Shown: piece after piece, positions 35,128 through 42,974 of the stretch
Numbering within the stretch: position 1 is the stretch's first letter
Layout of the letters: the number at the start of each line of letters is the position of its first letter
From: Leifsonia shinshuensis
GTDB taxonomy: Bacteria; Actinomycetota; Actinomycetes; Actinomycetales; Microbacteriaceae
DNA length: 64,000 bases
Direction of reading: 5' to 3'
Assembly (NCBI RefSeq): GCF_013410375.1
Contig: NZ_JACCFL010000001.1
Coordinates: forward strand, 2,480,001-2,544,000
The notes under the pieces: model-generated
Told to the model about the DNA's origin: nothing
What the model saw: only the letters and a program-made list of their open reading frames with translations
Database searches by the model: none
Program-made: the position numbers and the translations under genes

Positions 35128-35750
35128 TGGCCGGGAAAGTGTTCTTCAGCGTGTCGATGTCGCTGGACGGGTTCATGGCGCCGGACTCGCCGGACGAGCT
35201 GATGGGCAAGCAGTGGATGGAGCTGCAGCACTGGGTCTTCCCGACCCGGTTCTTCCGCCAGAACATCGGGCTCGGTCCCGGCGGGGAGGAGGGCCTGGAC
35301 AACGACGTGGCGCGCCGGACCTTCGAGCGCACCGGCGCGAGCGTGATGGGCAAGCGGATGTTCGAGGCCGGCGAGCACTCCTGGCCGGAGGACGCGCCCT
35401 TCCACACGGACGTGTTCGTCGTGACGCACGAGCGCCGCGAGCCGTGGGAGCGGTTGGGCGGCACGACCTTCCACTTCGTGGACGACATCGGGGTGGCGCT
35501 CGACCGGGCCCGCGCGGCGGCAGGGGAGCGGGACGTCCGGATCGCCGGCGGCGGGGCGATCATCGTCGAGTACCTGAACGCGGGGCTGGTCGACGAGTTC
35601 TCGATCGCGCTCTCGCCCGTCCTGTTCGGGAAGGGCATCCGGCTGTTCGAGGGCGTCGACGACGCCCGCATCCGGCTGGAGCAGACCGGCTCGGAGGCGT
35701 CGGCGCGGGCCACCCACCTCACCTACACCGTCCACGAGCGCTCCTCATGA
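35127..35750 (+). CDS. RibD C-terminal/dihydrofolate reductase-fold protein (cassette 1)
   Basis: The 207-residue protein matches the RibD_C/DHFR-like fold: VFFSVSMSLDGFMA at the start, VMGKRMFEAGE, and AGGGAIIVEYLNAGLVDEFSIALSPVLFG near the end. It probably binds NADPH and reduces an unknown compound. It is coupled on both sides (TGATG upstream, ATGA downstream), which places it in one operon with ArsR, SRPBCC and DUF1801 genes. Confidence 0.9.
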   Translation: MAGKVFFSVSMSLDGFMAPDSPDELMGKQWMELQHWVFPTRFFRQNIGLGPGGEEGLDNDVARRTFERTGASVMGKRMFEAGEHSWPEDAPFHTDVFVVTHERREPWERLGGTTFHFVDDIGVALDRARAAAGERDVRIAGGGAIIVEYLNAGLVDEFSIALSPVLFGKGIRLFEGVDDARIRLEQTGSEASARATHLTYTVHERSS

Positions 35751-36148
35751 CCGGGCGCGCGAGCGACGCGAAGGCGGCGGTGGGGGACAAGCCGGTGTTC
35801 GCCTACATCGCCGGCCTGCCGCAGCCGGAGCGCGGCATCGCGGAGGCCGTCGACGCGCTGGCCGCCCGGACGCTGCCCGGCCTGACCCGCTCGATCAAGT
35901 GGGGGATGTCCTACTACGGCGTCGGCGACGGCTGGTGCTTCTGCTGCGGGGCGTTCGACGGCCACGTGAAGCTCATGTTCGTGAACGGCGTCACCCTGGA
36001 GCCCGTCCCGCCCGTGACGCCGGTGGCGATGGGCAAGGCCACGCGCGGGGTCGAGCTCGCCACGCTCGCGGACCTGGACGAGGCGCAGGTGGCGGACTGG
36101 ATGCGGCAGATCGCGTCCCGGCCGGGGGTTGGCCACGGGAAGAGGTGA
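35747..36148 (+). CDS. DUF1801 protein
   Basis: The 133-residue protein has the DUF1801 pattern: AARTLPGLTRSIKWGMSYYG, then CFCCGAFDGHVKLMFVNG, and a helical end. The fold is YdhG-like and the function unknown. The start overlaps the previous stop as ATGA. It is the last gene of the first ArsR operon; a GC-rich inverted repeat CCCGCG/CGCGGG (36154-36176) follows. Confidence 0.87.
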   Translation: MTGRASDAKAAVGDKPVFAYIAGLPQPERGIAEAVDALAARTLPGLTRSIKWGMSYYGVGDGWCFCCGAFDGHVKLMFVNGVTLEPVPPVTPVAMGKATRGVELATLADLDEAQVADWMRQIASRPGVGHGKR

Positions 36149-36287
36149 AGGTTCCCGCGGCGCCGCGGCGCGCGGGATGGGGCTGCCGGTGAATTCCGCG
36201 CGCCGTCGCCGGAAACCGGGGGAGAGGGCGGTCCGTCGCGCCTAGTGTCGGTCGCACTCCTGCCACCGATCAGAAAGGAACGACGAC

Positions 36288-36752
36288 ATGGCTGACGACG
36301 CCTTCGCCGGACCTGTGGACTATCTCGTCTTCGCGTTCCCCGCCGGCGCTCCGGTCGGCGCGGGGCTCGCCGACGTCCTGCGCCGCGTCGAGGAGGGGAC
36401 CATCGAGGTCCTCGACCTCGAGATCATCCGCCGCGATGCCGCGGGGGAGCCGGTCGCCGGCGCGCTCGATCCGGCGGAGGACTCGTCCGCTGACGGCGCG
36501 TTCGCCGGCGCGTATTCGGGCATCCTCGACGCGGAGGACGTCCAGCGGGTCGCCGAGGCCCTCGAACCCGGCGGCTTCGCGCTCGCCCTCGTCTACGAGG
36601 ACCGCTCGCTGGCTCCTGCCGCCGAGGCGTGGCTGGCCGCCGGAGGGACCGAGTTGTTCGCCGGGGGAGTCGACATCATCGACCTCGCCGAGACCGTCGA
36701 GACCGGCGCGCGCGAAGGCGCGACCGGCGAAGTGAAGGAGACCACCGAATGA
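36288..36752 (+). CDS. DUF6325 protein
   Basis: The 154-residue acidic protein starts with FAGPVDYLVFAFPAG and contains VEEGTIEVLDLEIIRRDAAG, the pattern of the DUF6325 group. It has no membrane segment and the function is unknown. AAAGGA precedes the ATG. It overlaps the SHOCT gene by ATGA. The pair DUF6325-SHOCT recurs in actinobacteria and is often stress-related (recollection, not shown here). Confidence 0.85.
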   Translation: MADDAFAGPVDYLVFAFPAGAPVGAGLADVLRRVEEGTIEVLDLEIIRRDAAGEPVAGALDPAEDSSADGAFAGAYSGILDAEDVQRVAEALEPGGFALALVYEDRSLAPAAEAWLAAGGTELFAGGVDIIDLAETVETGAREGATGEVKETTE

Positions 36753-37003
36753 GCCTGCTCCGCACCGCCGTGCGCGTGTCCGTCGCGACCCGTGTCATCG
36801 GAAGCACCCACCGTCGCCAGCAGCAGCGCTGGGCCGCGCAGGACGCCGCGGCGTCCGCGCCGGCCACCGAGATCGCGGCCCCGCCGGCGGCCGCAGCGCC
36901 CTCCGTGCTCGATCAGCTCGTCCAGCTCGGCGAGCTGCGGGCCGCCGGCGTGCTCACGGAGGCGGAGTTCGAGGCGCAGAAGGCGCGCCTCCTGAGCGCA
37001 TAG
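36749..37003 (+). CDS. SHOCT-domain small protein
   Basis: The 84-residue protein has a basic N-terminus, an Ala/Pro-rich linker and a C-terminal SHOCT motif (DQLVQLGELRAAGVLTEAEF, about residues 53-82). SHOCT domains usually sit at the end of small proteins that oligomerise. It is translationally coupled to the DUF6325 gene. Confidence 0.87.
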   Translation: MSLLRTAVRVSVATRVIGSTHRRQQQRWAAQDAAASAPATEIAAPPAAAAPSVLDQLVQLGELRAAGVLTEAEFEAQKARLLSA

Positions 37004-37082
37004 CGAACCGCTGCGCTTCGCAGTGGCAAAGCCCGCGTGTGCGCGGCCAGACCGCCGCCCACCGCGGTGCTAGCCTTCTATG

Positions 37083-37096
37083 GAACCGATCGGTTC
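37083..37096. promoter_or_regulatory. Operator palindrome of the second ArsR cassette
   Basis: GAACCGATCGGTTC is a perfect 14-bp palindrome. It lies 7-20 bp after a TAGCCT -10 (37071-37076) and so covers the likely transcription start of the second ArsR gene. Confidence 0.65.
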
Positions 37097-37122
37097 AGTA
37101 CGGTTTCCGTGGGAGGTGGGTC

Positions 37123-37479
37123 GTGGTCAAGGCGGCGGTGGACGATCAGTTGAGCCGGACCTTCGCGGCCCTGGCGGATCCGACGCGGCGGGCGATCCTC
37201 GCGCGGCTCGCGCAGGGCTCGGCGACCGTCGGCGATCTCGCCGCGCCGTTCGAGATGAGCTTCGCCGCGGTGTCCAAGCACCTGCGGGTCCTGGAGGGCG
37301 CCGGGCTGGTCGCCCGCGGCCGCGAGGCGCAGTACCGTCCGGCCATGCTCGACGCCCGTCCACTGGTGGCGGCCTCGGCGTGGATCCAGGACTACCACCG
37401 GTTCTGGGAGGCCGGCTTCGACGCGCTCGACGACCTCCTGGCGACGACGGACACGACCGAACGGAAGGACGACGAGTGA
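37123..37479 (+). CDS. ArsR-family regulator (cassette 2)
   Basis: The 118-residue winged-helix protein has LSRTFAALADPTRRAILARLA and FAAVSKHLRVLEGAGLVARGREAQYR, the SRPBCC-associated ArsR type, again without cysteines. GTG at 37123 follows GGGAGG 6 nt upstream. It overlaps the next gene as GTGA. It is paralogous to the regulator at 34241, and its probable operator (GAAC-N6-GTTC) recurs before the RibD-like gene at 38036. Confidence 0.9.
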   Translation: MVKAAVDDQLSRTFAALADPTRRAILARLAQGSATVGDLAAPFEMSFAAVSKHLRVLEGAGLVARGREAQYRPAMLDARPLVAASAWIQDYHRFWEAGFDALDDLLATTDTTERKDDE

Positions 37480-37922
37480 CCGGCATCACCGAGGACGGGA
37501 TCGAGATCGACCGGGAGTTCGCGGCGCCGCCGGCCGCCGTTTTCGCCGCCTGGACGACCCCGGAGTCGTTCGCCCGCTGGTTCGGCGGCCGCGAGGTCCA
37601 GGTCCCCCTCGACGGGCTCGACTACCGCGCGGAAGAGGGCAGGTCCTGGTCCGCGATGATGGTGCTGCCGGACGGCACAACCATCGATTGGGCGGGGGAG
37701 TTCCTGGAGGTGGACCCGCCTTCGCGCCTGGTGATGACGCTCACCGATCGTCCCGGCGTCGCCGAACGCGCGGTGCTGACGGTGGACCTGACTCCGTCCG
37801 CGGTGGGCACGCGCCTGCGCATGACGCAGCAGACGCCCGGCTTCTCGGACGAGCAGCGTCAGGGCACGATCGCAGGCTGGATGACATTCCTCGACGTCCT
37901 CGCGGAGCTCGCGGAGGCCTGA
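37476..37922 (+). CDS. SRPBCC/AHSA1-domain protein (cassette 2)
   Basis: The 148-residue protein has the AHSA1 pattern: IDREFAAPPAAVFAAWTTPESFARWFGG, then WAGEFLEVDPPSRLVMTLTD and a C-terminal GWMTFLDVLAELAEA. GTG overlaps the ArsR stop as GTGA, so the two are co-translated. The ligand is unknown. It parallels the SRPBCC protein at 34633. Confidence 0.9.
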   Translation: MTGITEDGIEIDREFAAPPAAVFAAWTTPESFARWFGGREVQVPLDGLDYRAEEGRSWSAMMVLPDGTTIDWAGEFLEVDPPSRLVMTLTDRPGVAERAVLTVDLTPSAVGTRLRMTQQTPGFSDEQRQGTIAGWMTFLDVLAELAEA

Positions 37923-37952
37923 CCCCTCTCTTTCTCGGTATCTTCCGCTTCG

Positions 37953-37991
37953 GTATTGAACTTACTGGTTCAGAACTGCTAGGTTGAATAC
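37953..37991. promoter_or_regulatory. 39-bp imperfect palindrome before the RibD-like gene
   Basis: Two 19-nt arms around A37972 match in 14 of 19 positions (outer GTATTGAAC/GTTGAATAC, inner GGTTC-A-GAAC). The region includes GAAC-N6-GTTC (37958-37971), the same ends as the operator at 37083. Confidence 0.55.
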
Positions 37992-38035
37992 AGCAGGGGA
38001 GCCACCCTGCTGCCAGCCCGACCGAGAGGATTCCC

Positions 38036-38599
38036 ATGCGCGACCTGATCATCTCCGCCTTCGTCTCCGCCGACGGCGTCGCCCAAGCCCCCGGTGGCGA
38101 CGCGAGCTACCGCAACGCCGGCTGGAGCTTCAACAGCGTCGAGTTCGACCCCGCCGCCTACGAGCTGAAGGGCCGAGAGCAGGAGGAGGCGACCGCCGTC
38201 CTGCTCGGCCGGAGGAGCTACGAGCTGTTCGCCCCGGTGTGGCCGACGATGGAGGAGTTCGCCGGCTACAACGCGATGCCGCGCTACGTCGTCTCCACGA
38301 CGCTCGAGCACGACGACGAGCGCTGGCCCGCGACCATCCTGCGCTCACTCGACGACGTGGCCGCTCTGAAGGCGACCGAGGGAGGCCCGATCATCGTCCA
38401 CGGGAGCACGGCCCTCGGCCACGCCCTGGCAGACGCGGGCCTGGTCGACCGCTACCACCTGCTCGTCTTCCCGCTGCTCCTCGGCGAGGGCGAGCGGCTG
38501 TTCAGCAACTCCGAGCACGGGATCGAGAAGATGAGCGTGGCGGAGGGGGAGTTCTACGGGAACGGGGTGCAGAAGGTCGTGTATGACGTGGTTCGTTAG
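38036..38599 (+). CDS. RibD C-terminal/dihydrofolate reductase-fold protein (cassette 2)
   Basis: The 187-residue protein matches the RibD_C/DHFR fold: LIISAFVSADGVAQAPGG, LLGRRSYELFAPVWPTM, and IIVHGSTALGHALADAGLVDRYHLLVFPLLLGEG. It probably uses NADPH; the substrate is unknown. GAGAGGA precedes the ATG. It has its own promoter region with a 39-bp palindrome, so it may be a second target of the ArsR protein at 37123. Confidence 0.9.
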   Translation: MRDLIISAFVSADGVAQAPGGDASYRNAGWSFNSVEFDPAAYELKGREQEEATAVLLGRRSYELFAPVWPTMEEFAGYNAMPRYVVSTTLEHDDERWPATILRSLDDVAALKATEGGPIIVHGSTALGHALADAGLVDRYHLLVFPLLLGEGERLFSNSEHGIEKMSVAEGEFYGNGVQKVVYDVVR

Positions 38600-38610
38600 C
38601 GGGAGCTGAC

Positions 38611-38624
38611 ATAATGTGCATTAT
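38611..38624. promoter_or_regulatory. Inverted repeat ATAATG-TG-CATTAT
   Basis: Perfect 6-2-6 inverted repeat, strikingly AT-rich for this sequence, about 115 bp upstream of the FAD oxidoreductase. Candidate operator or promoter element; no regulator is assigned. Confidence 0.5.
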
Positions 38625-38738
38625 CAGCGTTCTCCCGCAGCCGCGAGCGACCCCGTAACGACCGCCTCGTCCAGGGCTGGCACGCCCTCCGTCGCCGGGC
38701 GCATGCTTGCAGTGTCCGAACGAGACTGCGAGGCGGCG

Positions 38739-40133
38739 ATGGCGAGCAGGATTCTGGAGACCGACTATCTGGTCGTCGGCGCCGGCGCGTCCGGGATGGC
38801 GTTCGTGGACTCCCTGATTACGGCGTCCGACGCCGACGTGATCATGGTCGATCGGCGCTTCGCGCCCGGCGGCCACTGGAACGACAGCTACCCGTTCATC
38901 CGCCTGCACCAGCCTTCCGCGTACTACGGCGTCAACTCGCTGCCGCTCGGCGCCGACGCGATCGATACGACCGGCGTCAACGCCGGGATGTACGAGCGCG
39001 CGACGGGACGCGAGATCTGCGCGTACTACGAGCGTGCGATGGACCAGCGGCTCCTCGCCTCCGGGCGGGTGCGCTTCTTCGCGCAGTGCGATTATGTCAG
39101 TCCGGGAGCGCTCGTCTCCCGCCTCACCGGCGATCGTTTCGAGGTCACTGTCCGCCGAGCCGTCGTCGACGCGGCCTACCTCGAACCGCGCGTTCCCGCC
39201 ACGAGCCCTCCCGCGTTTGAGGTGGACGATGGGGTCCGGTGGGCGCCGGTGAACGAGCTGGCTTACCGCGAGGAGCCTCCGGACGGGTACACCATCATCG
39301 GCGCGGGCAAGACGGGCGCGGACGCGGTCCTCTACCTGCTGCAGAACGGCGTCCCGCCCGCGCTGATCCGCTGGATCAAGCCCCGCGAAGCCTGGTACCT
39401 GAATCGGCGCTTCACCCAGGGCGGTGAGCTGCTCCCCACACTGTTCGAGGGGCTGGCGCTGCAAGCGGAGGCGTCCGCGGAGGCCGGTTCGCAGACCGAG
39501 CTCTTCGAGCGGCTGGACGACACGGAGCAGCTGCTGCGCATCGACACCGAAGTCGAACCGACGATGTTCCGGAGCCCGACCGCCAGCACGGCCGAGATCG
39601 AGCAGCTCCGGCGGATCGAGCAGGTGATCAGGCTGGGCCGGGTGCGGCGCATCGAAGCCGACGCCATCCGGCTGGAGCAGGGCTCCATCCCCACCACGCC
39701 GGGAACTCTGCACGTGTACGCCGCGGCGGGCGGGCTCAACCCGGCGCCCGAGGTCCCCATCTTCGCTCCGGGACGGATCCGCCTGCAATCGATGCGGATC
39801 GGCCTCACTCCGTTCAACAAGGCACTCATCGGCTACGTCGAGGCGACGCGTCCCGACATCGCGGCCAAGAACCGGCTGTGTCCGCCGAATCGTCAGCCCG
39901 ACTCCCCCGCCGACTGGATCCGCGGGACCCTCATCGCGTGGCAGGCCGACGCCGTCTGGGCCCGGGAACCCGACATCGCGCAGTGGATGGATTCGGCGCG
40001 GACCAATATTTCACGCGGGCTCAGGGAGCAGCGGTCCCGCCCCGAGCTCGCCGCCGGCATCGCACGCTACCGCGCCAGCCTCGAGCCGGCCATCGCGAAC
40101 CTGCACCGGCTGCGAGGAGCAGGGTCGTCGTAG
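38739..40133 (+). CDS. FAD/NAD(P)-binding oxidoreductase
   Basis: The 464-residue protein has an FAD Rossmann motif near the N-terminus (VVGAGASGMAF) with the following acidic strand end (VDRR), and a second dinucleotide motif (IIGAGKTGADA, about residue 187). This is the two-motif plan of flavin-dependent monooxygenases and related reductases, but the classical FMO fingerprint is not evident. The substrate is unknown. GAGG lies 6 nt before the ATG at 38739; GTG at 38616 and ATG at 38703 would extend a poorly conserved N-terminus. An MFS exporter follows. Confidence 0.85.
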   Translation: MASRILETDYLVVGAGASGMAFVDSLITASDADVIMVDRRFAPGGHWNDSYPFIRLHQPSAYYGVNSLPLGADAIDTTGVNAGMYERATGREICAYYERAMDQRLLASGRVRFFAQCDYVSPGALVSRLTGDRFEVTVRRAVVDAAYLEPRVPATSPPAFEVDDGVRWAPVNELAYREEPPDGYTIIGAGKTGADAVLYLLQNGVPPALIRWIKPREAWYLNRRFTQGGELLPTLFEGLALQAEASAEAGSQTELFERLDDTEQLLRIDTEVEPTMFRSPTASTAEIEQLRRIEQVIRLGRVRRIEADAIRLEQGSIPTTPGTLHVYAAAGGLNPAPEVPIFAPGRIRLQSMRIGLTPFNKALIGYVEATRPDIAAKNRLCPPNRQPDSPADWIRGTLIAWQADAVWAREPDIAQWMDSARTNISRGLREQRSRPELAAGIARYRASLEPAIANLHRLRGAGSS

Positions 40134-40165
40134 AGCGCGGCGGTGAGGCGCCGACACGCCTTCGC

Positions 40166-40171
40166 TAGGCT
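40166..40171 (+). promoter_or_regulatory. -10 hexamer TAGGCT, leaderless
   Basis: TAGGCT ends 6 nt before the GTG at 40178; there is no Shine-Dalgarno site. Confidence 0.5.
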
Positions 40172-40177
40172 GGCGGC

Positions 40178-41479
40178 GTGGACGACGACGCCGACCCTGC
40201 ATGGGCCGTCGATCCTGCGCCCGCCGTGGTCGCCCGCCCACGTGAGGTCCTGCGGCAGCCCGCATTCGCGCTGTTCTGGAGCGCCAGCACTGTCCGCGCG
40301 CTCGGCAGCGCGATCTCCGGCGTCGCCTTCAACGTCCTGATCGTCTCGGTGCTGCACGCGTCGGCCGCGCAGATCAGCGTCCTGAGCGCGCTCAGCGTGG
40401 TCCCGTATCTGTTCCTCGGACTGGTCGTCGGCGCACTGATGGATCGGCGGCGCCGCCAGCGCACGCTCGTCCTCACCAGCGTCGGGCGCGCCCTGGCGTT
40501 GGCGGCGATCCCGGTGCTGATCCTCACCGGCGCCCTCACCTTCTGGACCGTCGCCACCGTCACGCTCGTGCTCGGCGTCCTCGTGCTGTTCGCCGACTCC
40601 GCCGCCCAGCCCCTGCTCCCCCGGCTCGTCCCCCGAGAATCCCTCATCCTTGCGAATGCGCGCCTCGGGCAGAGCGACACCGTCGCCGGGACGGCCGGGC
40701 CGGCGCTCGGCGGCGCTCTGCTGACCCTGCTCGGGACGCCGCTGCTGTTCGCGTTCGACGCCGTCCTCACCGCGGTGTCGGCCGTGCTGCAGTCGCGGAT
40801 CCGGGTCGACGAGCCCGCGCCGGCCTCCCGGGCGCCCGGCCGCCACATCGGCCACGACATCGCCGAGGGGATGCGCTACACCTACCGCCACCGGACGCTG
40901 CGTCCGCTGGCGCTCTCGATCCACACCTGGTTCCTCGGCAACAGCATCGTGACGACCGTGTTCGCGGTCTTCGTGCTGCGGCAGCTCCGCCTCCAGCCCT
41001 GGGAGTACGGGCTCGCGCTCGCGTTCGGCGGCGTCGGCGGGTTCCTGGGCGCCCTCCTCGCGCCACGGGTCGGCGCACGGCTCGGCGCAGGGCGCGCGAT
41101 CTTCGTCGCCCGCGCCCTGGTGGTCGTGCCGTGGCTCGCCCTCGCGGTGGCCCCGGTAGGCGCGGGCGGAGGCACCGCGCTCGTGGCGCTCGTCGCCTCG
41201 GCGCAGTTCGTCTACTGCCTGGCGATGGGCGTCGAGGACCCGAACGACACCGGGTACCGGCAGTCCGTCGCCCCCGACGCGATCCAGGGCCGGATGAACT
41301 CGACCATCCGGACCGTCAACCGCGTCGTGTTCTTCGTCGGCGCGCTGGTGGCGGGGGTCCTCGCGACATGTTTCGGCTACCGCATCACGATCGGGATCGG
41401 CGCCGCGATCTTCGCGGCCGCCGCCCTCATCGTGGTGTTCTCACCGCTTTTCGCAGCCAGGCACGGCGACCGGCTGTAG
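40178..41479 (+). CDS. MFS transporter
   Basis: The 433-residue protein has about 12 hydrophobic segments. The MFS loop GALMDRRRRQRTL follows helices 2-3, and the central loop (about residues 205-235) is hydrophilic. The pattern AFALFWSASTVRALGSAISGVAF resembles EntS/MFS_3-type drug or siderophore exporters. The cargo is unknown. Its TAG stop forms the first three bases of the -10 of the next gene. Confidence 0.9.
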   Translation: MDDDADPAWAVDPAPAVVARPREVLRQPAFALFWSASTVRALGSAISGVAFNVLIVSVLHASAAQISVLSALSVVPYLFLGLVVGALMDRRRRQRTLVLTSVGRALALAAIPVLILTGALTFWTVATVTLVLGVLVLFADSAAQPLLPRLVPRESLILANARLGQSDTVAGTAGPALGGALLTLLGTPLLFAFDAVLTAVSAVLQSRIRVDEPAPASRAPGRHIGHDIAEGMRYTYRHRTLRPLALSIHTWFLGNSIVTTVFAVFVLRQLRLQPWEYGLALAFGGVGGFLGALLAPRVGARLGAGRAIFVARALVVVPWLALAVAPVGAGGGTALVALVASAQFVYCLAMGVEDPNDTGYRQSVAPDAIQGRMNSTIRTVNRVVFFVGALVAGVLATCFGYRITIGIGAAIFAAAALIVVFSPLFAARHGDRL

Positions 41480-41482
41480 CGT
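41477..41482 (+). promoter_or_regulatory. -10 hexamer TAGCGT overlapping the MFS stop codon
   Basis: The MFS stop TAG (41477-41479) is the 5' half of TAGCGT, which ends 7 nt before the ATG at 41490. Confidence 0.45.
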
Positions 41483-41489
41483 GACCCCC

Positions 41490-42221
41490 ATGAGCTCCTC
41501 GGGAACCGACTTCAGCGATCTGCGCGCGCTCTTCATCAACACGACCCTCACCCGCTCCCCCGGCCGCAGCCACACCCAGTCCCTGATCGACGCGAGCGCG
41601 TCGATCACGGCCGGCCAGGGTGTGCGGGTCGACCAGTTCCGCTCCGTCGACCACCCGATCGCGACGGGCGTCTACCCGGACATGCGCGAGTACGGCTGGG
41701 AGGTCGACGCCTGGCCCGAGCTGTTCCCGCGCGTGCTCGCGGCCGACATCCTCGTGATCGGCGGCCCGATCTGGCTCGGCGACAACAGCAGCGAGACCAA
41801 GAAGATCATCGAGCGCCTCTACGCGCACTCCGGCGAGCTGAACGAGAAGGGCCAGTGGCTGTACTACGGCCGGGCGGGCGGGTGCCTCATCACCGGCAAC
41901 GAGGACGGCATCAAGCACTGCGCCTCCAACGTCCTCTACAGCCTCCAGCACATCGGCTACTCGATCCCGCCGCAGGCGGACGCCGGCTGGATCGGCGAGG
42001 TGGGGCCGGGCCCCAGCTACGGCGACGACCTCGGCGACGGCCGGCGGGTGGGCTTCGACAACGAGTTCACCAACCGGAACACGACCTTCCTCACCTGGAA
42101 CCTCCTGCACCTGGCCCGGCTGCTGAAGGACGCCGGCGGTTTCCCCGACTACGGCAACCAGCGCCGGGAGTGGGACGCCGGGACGCGGTTCGACTTCCCC
42201 AACCCCGAGTACCGGTCCTGA
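41490..42221 (+). CDS. Flavodoxin-fold NAD(P)H-dependent oxidoreductase
   Basis: The 243-residue protein has the flavodoxin-like layout: ALFINTTLTRSPGRSHTQSLID at the start (phosphate loop for FMN), ADILVIGGPIWLGDNSSETK, and GRAGGCLITGNEDGIKH. It probably binds FMN and reduces a quinone or similar acceptor. ATG at 41490 is preferred because a TAGCGT -10 lies 7 nt upstream; GTG at 41481 is the alternative. It follows the MFS gene directly. Confidence 0.87.
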   Translation: MSSSGTDFSDLRALFINTTLTRSPGRSHTQSLIDASASITAGQGVRVDQFRSVDHPIATGVYPDMREYGWEVDAWPELFPRVLAADILVIGGPIWLGDNSSETKKIIERLYAHSGELNEKGQWLYYGRAGGCLITGNEDGIKHCASNVLYSLQHIGYSIPPQADAGWIGEVGPGPSYGDDLGDGRRVGFDNEFTNRNTTFLTWNLLHLARLLKDAGGFPDYGNQRREWDAGTRFDFPNPEYRS

Positions 42222-42237
42222 GCCCGCGTCACGGCGC

Positions 42238-42750
42238 TCACCGGGACGTCGGGAGCGCGAACGCGAACCGGTCGTCGGCCGTGTACCGGTACTCGTCGTC
42301 GCAGCGGTAGCCGCGTAGCCACTGCACGCCGTCGACCACGCGCAGGTAGAAGCCCTTCGGGAACTCCACATCGTCGCTCAGCGGCGCGGCCGCGACCTTC
42401 AGCGAACCCGCCGGCGACCGGCCGGCCGACAGCACGGAGTCGGGCGCGTTCGCCTGCGACCGCAATGCCAGCCCGAGGTACGGGCCGGTGTCGGGCGGGC
42501 ACAGCGCCAGGCCCTGCTCCTGTGCCGCCGCGTAGACGTCCGGCAGGGTTCCGCCGTCGTCCAGGCCGAGCTCGCCGACGCCGCGGTCGACCACGGTCAG
42601 CTCCACCCGATCCCGCAGCTCGAAGGCGGCGTGATCCAGCAGGGTCTCGGCGTACGCGTTCAGGTGCACGCCCCGGGACTGCAGGGCTGCCCGCAGTTGC
42701 GTGCGGGTGGATCCGCCAACGCTCAGCAGGATCGGGTCGGCGGGTTCCAC
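42238..42750 (-). CDS. Protein of unknown function
   Basis: The 170-residue protein has no membrane segment or signal peptide. It contains LRAALQSRGVHLNAYAETLLDH and a C-terminal segment of short strands (FYLRVVDGVQWLRGYRCDDEYRYTADDRFAFAL). I do not recognise a family. The GTG at 42750 has TAGCCT (42762-42757) 6 nt upstream, so it is probably leaderless. It converges with the oxidoreductase gene after 16 bp and is divergent from the small zinc protein. Confidence 0.75.
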   Translation of the reverse strand: MEPADPILLSVGGSTRTQLRAALQSRGVHLNAYAETLLDHAAFELRDRVELTVVDRGVGELGLDDGGTLPDVYAAAQEQGLALCPPDTGPYLGLALRSQANAPDSVLSAGRSPAGSLKVAAAPLSDDVEFPKGFYLRVVDGVQWLRGYRCDDEYRYTADDRFAFALPTSR

Positions 42751-42756
42751 GGCTCC

Positions 42757-42762
42757 AGGCTA
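42757..42762 (-). promoter_or_regulatory. -10 hexamer TAGCCT, leaderless
   Basis: On the minus strand TAGCCT ends 6 nt before the GTG at 42750. Confidence 0.45.
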
Positions 42763-42803
42763 CCGTCCGCGTCACGACCACGCTCCGCGCGGGTCTCCCT
42801 GGT

Positions 42804-42965
42804 ATGACGACCCTCGACACCCGCCTCCCCGACACGACGGGCCGCTGCCCGCGCTGCCACGGCCGCACGGCCTACCCGTCCATCGTCACCGTCGACCGGA
42901 GCCCGCGCTTCACGATGGTGTGCGCCTCCTGCGGCACGGCTCGCGACTCAACCGGCCGAACGTAG
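42804..42965 (+). CDS. Small zinc-ribbon protein
   Basis: The 53-residue protein has two CxxC knuckles, CPRCHG and CASCG, 23 residues apart, which is a typical zinc-ribbon spacing. A nucleic-acid or protein contact role is inference. No good ribosome site is visible. Its TAG stop (42963-42965) is the first half of the -10 hexamer of the next gene. Confidence 0.65.
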   Translation: MTTLDTRLPDTTGRCPRCHGRTAYPSIVTVDRSPRFTMVCASCGTARDSTGRT

Positions 42966-42968
42966 GAT
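42963..42968 (+). promoter_or_regulatory. -10 hexamer TAGGAT overlapping the zinc-ribbon stop codon
   Basis: TAGGAT ends 6 nt before the GTG at 42975, and its first three bases are the stop codon of the preceding gene. Confidence 0.45.
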
Positions 42969-42974
42969 GAGGCG

